Shown here: positions 1 through 10,582 of the stretch, piece after piece | How positions within the stretch are numbered: the first letter of the stretch is position 1 | How the letters are laid out: every line of letters begins with the position of its first letter | Position numbers and translations under genes: made by a program | Assembly (NCBI RefSeq): GCF_030695125.1 | Contig: NZ_JAUYTP010000029.1 | Coordinates: forward strand, 310,001-374,000 | Length of the DNA: 64,000 bases | Source: Allobosea sp. | Lineage (GTDB): Bacteria > Pseudomonadota > Alphaproteobacteria > Rhizobiales > Beijerinckiaceae | Direction of reading: 5' to 3' | The notes under the pieces: model-generated | The model's database searches: none | What the model was told of the DNA's origin: nothing | What the model saw: only the letters and a program-made list of their open reading frames with translations

Positions 1-1
1 C

Positions 2-370
2 TCAGCTTTGTGCGATGAAGATGGTGCCGAGCACGATGAAGCCGATGCCGGCGATCCGGGCCGCGCTCATGTCCTCGTTGAAGATGAAGTAGGCGTAGGC
101 CGCGACCACGACATAGGCGAGGCTCAGGAACGGGTAGGCGTAGGAGATCTGGACCTTCGAGAGCACGACCAGATGCGAGGCCATGCTGATGACGAAGGTG
201 CACAGACCCGCAAAAACGAAGGGGTTGAAGACCACGCGGAAGACGGTCGCGATCAGCCCGTCGCCGGGAACGTCGAGCGTCCCCACGCCGGTCATGCCGC
301 GCTTCAGCATGAGCTGCGCCGCGGCGTTGGTCAGCACCGTGAACAGGATCAGGGGGATATAGGCGTTCAT
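2..370 (-). CDS. small DMT/EamA-type membrane transporter
   Basis: A short four-helix membrane protein of about 122 residues of the drug/metabolite transporter superfamily (SMR / ArnE-ArnF-like half-size). Hydrophobic segments follow directly from the N-terminal MNAYIPLILFTVLTNAAAQ, and the C-terminal half (YVVVAAYAYFIFNEDMSAARIAGIGFIVLGTIFIA) has the usual glutamate-containing loop and last helix of EamA domains. The ATG at 370 puts the first helix at the N-terminus. The frame stays open to a TTG at 466, and an ATG at 415 would add a polar leader, so the start is not settled. The substrate is unknown. It is transcribed away from the neighbouring activator gene. Confidence 0.72.
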   Translation of the reverse strand: MNAYIPLILFTVLTNAAAQLMLKRGMTGVGTLDVPGDGLIATVFRVVFNPFVFAGLCTFVISMASHLVVLSKVQISYAYPFLSLAYVVVAAYAYFIFNEDMSAARIAGIGFIVLGTIFIAQS

Positions 371-537
371 CGGCGCATAAACTTTTTCAAGGTCATCCGC
401 TTTTTCCAAAGTCATCGGGCGGCAGGCGTCTCGCTGGGCCTCTGGATGACGTGGAAAATACTTCAAATGCGTTGCGCTGAGGGTCTTACCTCGGCGTAAC
501 GTTAAGATGATCCTGACGCGATCCCGGAAAGCCGCGG

Positions 538-2454
<1,917 letters not shown>

Positions 2455-2462
2455 GGCGGCTC

Positions 2463-2513
2463 ACGAGTTTTCGTTATCGGGAACACGAATTCTCGTCATT
2501 CACGAGATATCGT
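2463..2513. promoter_or_regulatory. three ACGA-N4-TCGT palindromes: candidate enhancer (UAS) for the sigma54 activator
   Basis: Three 12-bp dyads lie at 2463-2474, 2485-2496 and 2502-2513, all of form ACGA-N4-TCGT; each is preceded by C (CACGA). Their centres are 22 and 17 bp apart. They sit 58-108 bp upstream of the -24 GG, where enhancer sites of NtrC-type activators normally lie. The first dyad is within 10 bp of the activator's GTG, so binding may also repress the activator gene. The repeats are seen directly; the protein that binds them is inferred. Confidence 0.75.
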
Positions 2514-2571
2514 CAAGCGCGCCGTGCGGCTAAGTCCCTGATTTTTCGGCCCCTAGGCCTGCCGGCCGGGT

Positions 2572-2586
2572 TGGCCCGCCGCTTGC
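2572..2586 (+). promoter_or_regulatory. sigma54 -24/-12 promoter of the cyanate operon
   Basis: TGGCCCG, then CCGC, then TTGC reads as a -24/-12 element: invariant GG at 2573-2574 and GC at 2585-2586 with exactly 10 bases between. It differs from the consensus TGGCACG-N4-TTGC only at one base. It lies 52 bp before the ATG of the binding-protein gene and faces it. Confidence 0.85.
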
Positions 2587-2638
2587 TAATCCGCTTGCAG
2601 CGACCAGCCGCCCACTCGATCAGCCGGAGGACACGCGC

Positions 2639-4015
2639 ATGGCCTTGTTCAAGAACCCGTTCGACGCCGACCGCCGTATCCGCCGCGGCTGCGATTGCGG
2701 CCGGCACGAGAGCCAATCCGCGCATGAACGGGCGATTCGCGCCGAGGCTGTCGAGGTATCAGCCGGCGAGGACGGGCGCTATCAGCGCGTCGTCGAGAAC
2801 GCCGTGATGCGGGCGCTGTTTCCACAGGATGCGCAGCGCCGCTTCTTCCTGAAGCAGGTCGGCGCCTCGACAGCTCTGGCAGCGATCTCAAGCCTGTTCC
2901 CGCTGGCAGCTGCCACCGAGGCCTTCGCCCAGGCGGTGCCGGAAAAGAAGGACCTCAAGGTCGGCTTCATCCCGATCACCTGCGCGACGCCGATCATCAT
3001 GGCCTCGCCGATGGGCTTCTACGCCAAGCACGGCCTGAACGTCGAAGTGATCAAGACCGCCGGCTGGGCCGTGATCCGCGACAAGACGATCAACAAGGAA
3101 TACGACGCCGCCCACATGCTCTCGCCGATGCCGCTGGCGATCTCGATGGGCGCGGGCTCGAACCCGATTCCCTACACGATGCCGGCGGTCGAGAACATCA
3201 ACGGCCAGGCCATCACGCTGGCGATGAAGCACAAGGACAAGCGCGATCCGAAGTCCTGGAAGGGCTTCAAATTCGCCGTGCCCTTCGACTATTCGATGCA
3301 CAACTACCTGCTGCGCTACTATCTCGCCGAGAACGGCATCGATCCCGACACGGACGTCCAGATCCGCGCCGTGCCGCCGCCGGAGATGGTCGCAAACCTC
3401 CGTGCCGACAACATCGACGGCTTCCTCGCGCCCGATCCGGTCAACCAGCGCGCGGTCTTCGACGGCGTCGGCTTCATCCACATGCTCTCCAAGGAGATCT
3501 GGGACGGGCATCCCTGCTGCGCCTTCGCGGCTTCCAGAGAGTTCGTGACGCAGACGCCGAACACCTATGCCGCGCTCCTGAAGGCGATCATCGACGCGAC
3601 CGCCTTCGCCTCCAAGGCCGAGAACCGGAAAGCAATCGCCGAGGCGATTGCGCCGGCAAACTACCTCAACCAGCCGGTCACCGTGGTGGAGCAGGTGCTG
3701 ACCGGGACCTATGCGGACGGGCTCGGCAACATTAAGCGCGACCCCAAGCGGATCGATTTCGACCCCTTCCCCTGGGAGGGTTTCGCCGTCTGGATTCTCA
3801 CCCAGATGAAGCGCTGGGGCCAGATCAAGGGCGATGTCGACTATGCCCGGGTGGCGAAGGAGGTCTTCCTCGCGACCGACACGGCGCGGCTGATGCAGGA
3901 GGTCGGACTCACCCCGCCGGCCTCGGGTTCGAAGACCATCGTCGTGATGGGCAAGACCTTCGATGCGACCAAGCCGGAGGACTACATCAAGAGCTTCGCG
4001 ATCAAGCGGACGTGA
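2639..4015 (+). CDS. cyanate/nitrate-type ABC transporter substrate-binding protein, Tat-exported (CynA/NrtA/CmpA family)
   Basis: A 458-residue periplasmic binding protein of the NrtA/CmpA/CynA group. A GGAGG box 8 bases upstream supports the ATG at 2639. The first 66 residues are an unusual cytoplasmic-looking leader with a CxC pair (C18, C20, in RRGCDCGRH). A twin-arginine signal follows (RRFFLK at 67-72, hydrophobic stretch, AFAQA near 95-99), implying folded export. The mature part begins near KKDLKVGF and keeps the family pattern of aromatic and polar residues. The downstream permease, ATPase and cyanase make cyanate the likely ligand; nitrate or a related small anion cannot be excluded from sequence alone. 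Confidence 0.88.
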   Translation: MALFKNPFDADRRIRRGCDCGRHESQSAHERAIRAEAVEVSAGEDGRYQRVVENAVMRALFPQDAQRRFFLKQVGASTALAAISSLFPLAAATEAFAQAVPEKKDLKVGFIPITCATPIIMASPMGFYAKHGLNVEVIKTAGWAVIRDKTINKEYDAAHMLSPMPLAISMGAGSNPIPYTMPAVENINGQAITLAMKHKDKRDPKSWKGFKFAVPFDYSMHNYLLRYYLAENGIDPDTDVQIRAVPPPEMVANLRADNIDGFLAPDPVNQRAVFDGVGFIHMLSKEIWDGHPCCAFAASREFVTQTPNTYAALLKAIIDATAFASKAENRKAIAEAIAPANYLNQPVTVVEQVLTGTYADGLGNIKRDPKRIDFDPFPWEGFAVWILTQMKRWGQIKGDVDYARVAKEVFLATDTARLMQEVGLTPPASGSKTIVVMGKTFDATKPEDYIKSFAIKRT

Positions 4016-4050
4016 GGCGCGCCGTCTTGTCCAAATCGGCCCAGACCCTC

Positions 4051-4156
4051 AGCCCTCATCCTGAGGAGCGGACGCAGTCCGCGTCTCGAAGGATGCTCCA
4101 GTGCGCTCTGAACCATCCTTCGAGACGCCGCTTCGCGGCTCCTCAGGATGAGGGCT
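4051..4156. repeat. palindromic intergenic repeat, family A, copy 1
   Basis: Nested palindrome. Outer 16-bp arms are at 4051-4066 (AGCCCTCATCCTGAGG) and 4141-4156. Inner 15-bp arms (GCGTCTCGAAGGATG and its complement) are at 4081-4095 and 4114-4128. It fills the gap between the binding-protein and permease genes. A second copy is at 19473-19593. Confidence 0.9.
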
Positions 4157-4178
4157 CGCATGGGGCGGATGTCCTGAC

Positions 4179-5024
4179 ATGACCCTCCCCCTCAACATCC
4201 GCGCACTGGTACTCTCGCTGGCGATCCTCGTCGTCTTCCTCGCCGCCTGGCATGTTGCCGTGCAGTCGGGCGGCAGTGGAGCAGCCGCTGACATCGACCC
4301 CGAATACGCCAAGCTGATGGGCCAGCAGGTCACGCAGGGCAAATCGGCCATGCCCGGCCCGCTCGACGTCGCCGCGACGATCTGGGGGCACCTGCGCGAC
4401 CCGTTCTACGACAAGGGCCCCAACGACAAGGGTCTCGGCATCCAGCTCGCCTATTCGCTCGGGCGCGTCCTGCTCGGTTATGCGCTGGCCGTGCTGCTGG
4501 CGATCCCGCTCGGCTTCCTGATCGGCATGTCACCACTGATCTCCCGGGCGCTCGACCCGTTCATCCAGGTCCTGAAACCGATCTCCCCGCTCGCCTGGAT
4601 GCCGCTCGCCCTCTACACGATCAAGGATTCCAGCGTCTCGGCGATCTTCGTGATCTTCATCTGCTCGGTCTGGCCGATGCTGCTCAACACCGCCTTCGGC
4701 GTCTCCGCCGTGCGCAAGGAATGGCTCAACGTCGCCCGCACGCTCGAGGTCGGCCCGATCAGGCGCGCCTTTACCATCATCCTGCCGGCCGCCGCACCGA
4801 CGATCCTGACCGGCATGCGCATCTCGATCGGCATCGCCTGGCTGGTCATCGTCGCCGCCGAGATGCTCGTGGGCGGCACCGGCATCGGCTATTTCGTCTG
4901 GAACGAGTGGAACAACCTCTCGATCACCAATGTCATCGTCGCCATCACCGTCATCGGCGTGATGGGCATGATCCTGGACCAGACGCTCGCGCGCCTCCAG
5001 CGCGCCGTCACCTATCCGGATTGA
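4179..5024 (+). CDS. cyanate/nitrate-type ABC transporter permease (CynB/NrtB family)
   Basis: A 281-residue inner-membrane permease of the BPD_transp_1 family. After an N-terminal anchor and a periplasmic loop come about six membrane segments. The cytoplasmic coupling (EAA) loop is readable in the stretch EWLNVARTLEVGPIRRAFTIILPAA. It sits between the binding-protein and ATPase genes, the gene order of NrtABD/CynABD systems. It is separated from the first gene by a large palindromic repeat, so relative expression within the operon may be set there. The ATPase gene follows after 7 bases. Confidence 0.9.
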   Translation: MTLPLNIRALVLSLAILVVFLAAWHVAVQSGGSGAAADIDPEYAKLMGQQVTQGKSAMPGPLDVAATIWGHLRDPFYDKGPNDKGLGIQLAYSLGRVLLGYALAVLLAIPLGFLIGMSPLISRALDPFIQVLKPISPLAWMPLALYTIKDSSVSAIFVIFICSVWPMLLNTAFGVSAVRKEWLNVARTLEVGPIRRAFTIILPAAAPTILTGMRISIGIAWLVIVAAEMLVGGTGIGYFVWNEWNNLSITNVIVAITVIGVMGMILDQTLARLQRAVTYPD

Positions 5025-5031
5025 GGCGACC

Positions 5032-5916
5032 ATGAGCGACAGGTTCATCTCGATCGAGGGCATCGCGCGCCGCTATCCAAAGGCCGGCGGCGGCTCCACC
5101 ACCGTCTTCGAGGACCTCTGGTTCTCGATGAAGAAGGGCGAGTTCGTCTGCGTCATCGGCCATTCCGGCTGCGGCAAGACGACCGTGCTCAACATCCTCA
5201 ACGGGCTCGACGCGCCCGATGACGGCGCGGCCATCGTCGATGGCAAGGCGATCGAGGGCCCCTCGCTCGACCGCGCCGTGATCTTCCAGGGCCATTCGCT
5301 GCTGCCCTGGCGCAGCGTGCTCGGCAATGTCGCCTACGCGGTCGCGGCCAAGCATCGCGACTGGCCCAGGGCGAAGGTCACGGCCCATGCCATGGCCTTC
5401 ATCGAGAAAGTCGGCCTCAAGGGCTCGGAGCTGAAGAAGCCCTCGGAACTCTCCGGCGGCATGAAGCAGCGCGTCGGCATCGCCCGCGCGCTCTCGATCG
5501 AACCCAAGATGATGCTGATGGACGAGCCCTTCTCGGCGCTCGACGCGCTCACCCGCGGCACGCTGCAGGACGAGGTCCGCCGCATCTGCCTGGAGACCGG
5601 CCAGACCGCCTTCATGATCACCCATGACGTCGACGAGGCGATCTATCTCGCCGACCGCATCGTGCTGATGACCAATGGGCCCCACGCCATGATCGCCGAG
5701 ATCGTCGAGAACCCGCTGCCGCGCGAGCGCATCCGGACGGAAGTCCATCACCACCCCGACTACTACGCGCTGCGCAACCACCTGATCGACTTCCTCGTGG
5801 TGCGCTCGAAGAGCTTCAAGGACGCCGTGCCCGAAGGCTATGACCGCCGCCACCCGCCCGTGGTGCGGCCGACCGCTGGCGGCAGCGGCCCCGGCGCAGG
5901 CCGCAAGGCGGCGTAA
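5032..5916 (+). CDS. cyanate/nitrate-type ABC transporter ATP-binding protein (CynD/NrtD family)
   Basis: A 294-residue ATPase with Walker A GHSGCGKTT at 43-51, Q-loop (FQGHSLLPWR), signature LSGGMKQR, Walker B MMLMDEP and the switch His of ITHDVDEA. It resembles the single-domain NrtD/TauB/SsuB ATPases and lacks the fused binding domain of NrtC. The tail is Gly/Ala/Pro-rich and probably disordered. It energises the permease for anion import. The gene lies 7 bases after the permease gene and is followed by a palindromic repeat and then cynS. Confidence 0.9.
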   Translation: MSDRFISIEGIARRYPKAGGGSTTVFEDLWFSMKKGEFVCVIGHSGCGKTTVLNILNGLDAPDDGAAIVDGKAIEGPSLDRAVIFQGHSLLPWRSVLGNVAYAVAAKHRDWPRAKVTAHAMAFIEKVGLKGSELKKPSELSGGMKQRVGIARALSIEPKMMLMDEPFSALDALTRGTLQDEVRRICLETGQTAFMITHDVDEAIYLADRIVLMTNGPHAMIAEIVENPLPRERIRTEVHHHPDYYALRNHLIDFLVVRSKSFKDAVPEGYDRRHPPVVRPTAGGSGPGAGRKAA

Positions 5917-5936
5917 TGACCGTCCGTACAGACGCG

Positions 5937-6032
5937 GCGTCATCCCGGGCGACCGCAGATCGACCCGGGATCCATTCCGGAACGGATCAGGAATGGATCC
6001 CGGATCTCCGCTTCGCTGCGTCCGGGATGACG
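5937..6032. repeat. palindromic intergenic repeat, family B, copy 1
   Basis: Begins GCGTCATCCCGGGC and ends TCCGGGATGACGG, with inner arms GGGATCCATTCC and GAATGGATCC facing each other. It lies between the ATPase gene and cynS. Five related copies occur at 28284, 30220, 43221, 53320 and 58213. Confidence 0.9.
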
Positions 6033-6082
6033 GCGCGACTTTCGATTCGAACGACAACAAACACGCCAAGGAGACCGACCCC

Positions 6083-6571
6083 ATGAAGCGCGAAGAGCTC
6101 ACCGAGAAGATCCTCGACATCAAGCGCGAGAAGGGCTGGAGCTGGAGATACATCACCGACGAAATCGGCGGCATGTCCGAGGTGCTGATCGTCGGCGCCC
6201 TGCTCGGCCAGATGAAGCTGGTCAAGCCGCTCGCCGAGAAGGCCGCCGCCCTCTTCGGCCTGACCGAAAACGAAAAGCGCATGCTCAACGAGGTGCCCTA
6301 TCGCGGCACCGGCACGCCGATGCCGCCGACCGACCCGCTGATCTACCGCTTCTACGAGATGGTGATGGTCAACGGCCCGGCCTGGAAGGCGCTGATCGAG
6401 GAGGAGTTCGGCGACGGCATCATGTCGGCGATCGACTTCAACATCGAGTTCGAGCGTGAACCGAACCCGAAGGGCGACCGCGTCAAGATCGGCATGTCCG
6501 GCAAGTTCCTGCCCTACAAATACTACGGCAACGAACAGGGCATCCCCGATTACGGCTTCAAGGAAAGCTGA
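6083..6571 (+). CDS. cynS: cyanate hydratase (cyanase)
   Basis: Cyanase, 162 residues (E. coli CynS is 156). It converts cyanate and bicarbonate to carbamate and CO2, releasing ammonia, in the cytosol. The catalytic triad is present as R89 and E92 (YRFYE) and S115 (IMSAIDF). The N-terminal helical domain and the C-terminal KFLPYKYYGNEQGIPDYGF strand region are typical. AAGGAG lies 9 bases before the ATG at 6083. It is the last gene of the transporter operon, which points to cyanate as the imported substrate. No carbonic anhydrase (cynT) or LysR-type cynR is visible here. Control appears to come instead from the sigma54 system upstream. Confidence 0.96.
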   Translation: MKREELTEKILDIKREKGWSWRYITDEIGGMSEVLIVGALLGQMKLVKPLAEKAAALFGLTENEKRMLNEVPYRGTGTPMPPTDPLIYRFYEMVMVNGPAWKALIEEEFGDGIMSAIDFNIEFEREPNPKGDRVKIGMSGKFLPYKYYGNEQGIPDYGFKES

Positions 6572-6598
6572 AACGCGGGCCAGAGGCGGGAGCGAGGC

Positions 6599-7897
6599 TC
6601 AGTCCTCGCGGCCGTTGCCCCGGCGGATGCGACGCACCGCCGCCCAGACGCCCAGCAGCGCGACCGGCACGAACAGCGCGGTTGCGACGCCGGGCTCGAT
6701 CTTGAGCCAGCCCGTATCCTTCGCGCCCTTGGCGAGATAGCCGAACAGGCTGACGATGTAATAGGCGATCGCCGCGACCGAGAGCCCCTCGACCGTCTGC
6801 TGCAGGCGCAATTGCAGCCGCGTGCGCTCGTTCATCGCCGCCAGCAGGTCCCGGTTCTGCTGCTCCAGTGCGACGTCGACGCGCGTGCGCAGGAGATTTG
6901 CGGCGCGCGCCAGCTTGGTCGCCAGATCGGCCTGGCGCTCCTGCAGCATCTGGCAGGTCCGCATCGCCGGCGCCATCCGCCGTGCCAGGAAGGCGGCAAT
7001 CGTCGGCCAGCCGCCATGGCCCTGCTCGCCGATGGCGACGAGCCGCTGCTGGACGATGTTGTCATAGGCGCGGCTCGCCCCGAAGCGGTAGTTCGAGGAG
7101 GCCGCTTCCGCCTCGAGCTTCGAGGCCAGCGCCGTCATCTCGTCGAGCAGCGCATGGTCGGCCGCCAGCCCGTCCGTCTGCGTCATCGTCCCGGCGATGC
7201 GCACCAGCGTCTCCTCGGCGCTGCGCACGGAGGGGCCGATCCGCTGCGATTCCGGCATGCCCAGCAGCGCGAGCGTTCGATAGGTCTCGATCTCGAGCAG
7301 GCGCTGCGCCAGCGCGCCCGCCCGGGCCGGGGTCAGTTCGCGGTCGAGCACCAGGATGCGCACGAAACCGTCCGCGCCCGCCCGGAAATCGGTCGCCGCG
7401 ATCGCCCCGCCATTGTCCACCAGCGCGGCGGCCAGGCTCGCCGCGTCGAACAGCGCGCCGAGGTCCGGCTCGGCCGCCGCCGGCATCAGGTGCAGGTCGG
7501 CCGCGACCAGATGCGGCCCCGGCTGCGGCAGGCCGCGCATGCCATGCGGCAGCGCGCTCGTCGGCGGCAGGAACGGCGTCGCATCCGCGCCCGGCAGCTC
7601 CCAGCTATAGGTGGTGAACTCGCTGTGCTGCTCCCAGCGCAGGCTGGTTTCGCCGAAGCGGGCGCGATGATGCTTGGCCTCGTCCAGTGGGCCCGGCACG
7701 CCCCGCTCGGCGCAGAAGCGGCCGAGCGCCGCACGGTCGGCGGCCGCCTGCCGGGAATCAGTCATGAAGGCGAAATGTAAAAGCCGCCGCGGTGTCTCCA
7801 GCGGCGAGAACGGCCGCGCATGCACTTCGCCGAGGATGGCGCCCCGCTCCGGATGGGGCACGAGCTGTGTTGACGCGTCCTGCACGGGTCCTGTCAT
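6599..7897 (-). CDS. DUF3422 family membrane-anchored protein
   Basis: A 432-residue protein recognised as DUF3422 from the N-terminal pattern (HPERGAILGEVHARPFSPLETPRRLLHFAFM) and overall length. The soluble N-terminal two thirds are followed by a helical, probably coiled-coil region (about 290-370). Two hydrophobic C-terminal segments (AIAYYIVSLFGYLAKGA and ATALFVPVALLGVWAAV) suggest C-terminal anchoring in the inner membrane. The biochemical function of the family is unknown. It is convergent with cynS and probably not part of the cyanate unit. Confidence 0.85.
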   Translation of the reverse strand: MTGPVQDASTQLVPHPERGAILGEVHARPFSPLETPRRLLHFAFMTDSRQAAADRAALGRFCAERGVPGPLDEAKHHRARFGETSLRWEQHSEFTTYSWELPGADATPFLPPTSALPHGMRGLPQPGPHLVAADLHLMPAAAEPDLGALFDAASLAAALVDNGGAIAATDFRAGADGFVRILVLDRELTPARAGALAQRLLEIETYRTLALLGMPESQRIGPSVRSAEETLVRIAGTMTQTDGLAADHALLDEMTALASKLEAEAASSNYRFGASRAYDNIVQQRLVAIGEQGHGGWPTIAAFLARRMAPAMRTCQMLQERQADLATKLARAANLLRTRVDVALEQQNRDLLAAMNERTRLQLRLQQTVEGLSVAAIAYYIVSLFGYLAKGAKDTGWLKIEPGVATALFVPVALLGVWAAVRRIRRGNGRED

Positions 7898-8065
7898 GCC
7901 CCCTCCTCCCGCGGCCGGCCATTCGGCCTCGCCTGCGACAAGCTTGCGTCATCCCCTCGCGCGGAGCCAGCCCTAAACGCAGCCGCAGGGCAGGCTGCGA
8001 CGCTGCTGCCGCAGATGGTCGCTATCGCCAGCGAGGCTATGATCTTCGCCCGCAGGAGCCTGCCG

Positions 8066-8707
8066 ATGCCCCTCCCCAACCGCGTCGCCCCTGACGGCAG
8101 CCTCTTTTCAGACCCGGCGCGGGGCCTGTTCCTGGGCAATCGCGGCGGGCGCTTTCACGACCCCGCCACGCGCGACCGGCCGCAGCGGACCTATGCCAGC
8201 CGGCAATGGCTCTGCTGCGTGCTCGCGTTCAAGGATCGTCGCAGGCCGGTCTGGGGCCGCGGCTATACCGAGATGTTCTTCTGCGACGAGGTCACCGCGC
8301 TCGCCGCGGGGCACCGCCCCTGCATGGAATGCCGCCGCCAGGATGCGCTGACCTACCGGGCCGCTCTGATGCGCGGGCTGGGATGGCAGGATGCTCCGGC
8401 CTTTCCCGAGATCGACAGGCTGCTCGACGGCCAGCGACGCAGCGGCCGCGCCAAGCGCGCTCATGTCCTGCCGGCTGAAACGCTTCCGGACGGCGCCGTC
8501 TTCGGCGACGGCTCCCGCTGGCTGGCCGTGAGGGGGGCGGCCGCGCTGGTCTGGTCGCCCGCGGGCTATGTCGGCAGCCAGGCACGGCCCTGCGGCCCGG
8601 TGACGGTGCAGACGCCGCCGGCGACCCTCGCGGCGCTCGCCGCCGGCTATGGGCCGGTCTGGCATCCGAGCGCCGCGTCGATCGGCGCGCGAAGCCGCGG
8701 CGATTGA
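8066..8707 (+). CDS. conserved hypothetical protein with CxxC motif
   Basis: A 213-residue cytosolic protein of unknown function. The ATG at 8066 is favoured because AGGAG lies 7 bases upstream; an earlier in-frame GTG/ATG region (from 8015) lacks such a site. The recognisable core is a glycine-rich LFLGNRGGRFHD segment, then WGRGYTEMFFCDEVTALAAGHRPCMECRRQDA. There a PCxEC pair could bind metal or act as a redox site. I recall similar unnamed proteins in proteobacteria but cannot assign a family. Its stop overlaps the frame of the next gene's upstream region, and no operon is evident. Confidence 0.7.
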   Translation: MPLPNRVAPDGSLFSDPARGLFLGNRGGRFHDPATRDRPQRTYASRQWLCCVLAFKDRRRPVWGRGYTEMFFCDEVTALAAGHRPCMECRRQDALTYRAALMRGLGWQDAPAFPEIDRLLDGQRRSGRAKRAHVLPAETLPDGAVFGDGSRWLAVRGAAALVWSPAGYVGSQARPCGPVTVQTPPATLAALAAGYGPVWHPSAASIGARSRGD

Positions 8708-8808
8708 CTATTTTTGCAGGATCGATCCGGAGGCTTGTTTCGGCCGCGCCCTGGCCCATTCTGTGCCGTCGCGGCAACGGTCCGCGTCGGGAAGCGGGGG
8801 ACGCGACG

Positions 8809-9315
8809 ATGAAGACGATACTTGGGGCATGCGCGCTGGCGGCGATGCTGGCCATTTCTGCACTGGCGAGCCAGGCGCTTGCGGGCGCGGTCCCGATCAC
8901 CAGTGCCGAGCCCGTCGCCGTGGTCACCATTCCCGACGACTGGGCGCAGTCCAGGGTCGAGCGCGGGGTTCAGATCAAGACACCCGACGAGGAGATCTAC
9001 ATCTGGTTCGAACTGGTGCCGGCCGACCAGATCGACGCGCTGCAGAAAGAACACGATGCCTATTTCGCGCGGGAGGGCGTCAAGTTCACCGGCGCGACCG
9101 AAACCCTGACGCGCGAGGTCAATGGACGGCCCTGGTCCTTCACTGAACTGAAGGCGACGAGCAGCGACGGCCCCTCCATCATCCGCTATCTCGCGATCAA
9201 TCCCAAGGTTGCCAGCGGCAAGATCATCATGATGACCTACTGGGCCTCACTGGAGGGCCATGCCGCGCATGAAGCAGCCATGAAGGCCGTGATCGACAGC
9301 ATCGCCTTCAAATGA
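8809..9315 (+). CDS. secreted hypothetical protein
   Basis: A 168-residue protein with a clear Sec signal peptide (MKTILGACALAAMLAISALASQALAG). The mature part is a small alpha/beta domain (VTIPDDWAQSRVERGVQIKTPDEEIYIWFEL…) resembling periplasmic stress or histidine-kinase-associated domains of unknown role. The start is set by the signal peptide and a GGGGG-rich ribosome site just upstream; the frame extends further upstream but not convincingly. No enzymatic motif is visible. Confidence 0.75.
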   Translation: MKTILGACALAAMLAISALASQALAGAVPITSAEPVAVVTIPDDWAQSRVERGVQIKTPDEEIYIWFELVPADQIDALQKEHDAYFAREGVKFTGATETLTREVNGRPWSFTELKATSSDGPSIIRYLAINPKVASGKIIMMTYWASLEGHAAHEAAMKAVIDSIAFK

Positions 9316-9406
9316 GAGCGGACCGGCCTCGACAAGCGAGGAACCTTCGGCCGGCAAGCGGCGTTGCTGGAGCACAACCCGTCACATTAACACTGGGGCT
9401 GCTTCA

Positions 9407-9478
9407 ATGCGTTCAATTGCTCTCTGGCTCGTCGGCATTCCGATTCCGATCATCCTCCTGCTTTGGTTCTTCATGTAA
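9407..9478 (+). CDS. 23-residue hydrophobic mini-protein
   Basis: ATG to TAA encodes MRSIALWLVGIPIPIILLLWFFM, a single membrane-spanning segment with one basic N-terminal residue. It is a stand-alone unit: a perfect stem-loop with T-rich tail lies 28 bases downstream (9506-9533). Short hydrophobic proteins with a GxPIPxxxLL core are, as far as I recall, common in Rhizobiales, but I cannot name the family. Only a weak GGGG ribosome site is seen. Confidence 0.55.
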   Translation: MRSIALWLVGIPIPIILLLWFFM

Positions 9479-9505
9479 CTGACGCCCGACGATGACATGA
9501 TGCGG

Positions 9506-9533
9506 CATGGCCGGGCTCGCCCCGGCCATGTTT
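9506..9533 (+). terminator. rho-independent terminator after the mini-protein gene
   Basis: Perfect 10-bp stem CATGGCCGGG (9506-9515) / CCCGGCCATG (9521-9530), 5-base loop, followed by TTTCGTT. Confidence 0.8.
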
Positions 9534-9655
9534 CGTTGAGGGGGTGATTCTGGCCGGTCGCTTGGCATGGGAGCGGGCGCGACCGCTTCATGACGCATTG
9601 CAGCATTGCGCTGGGGCGCCATCGCATCGTCATCGCGAACCCCCTATATGCGGCC

Positions 9656-10578
<923 letters not shown>

Positions 10579-10582
<4 letters not shown>

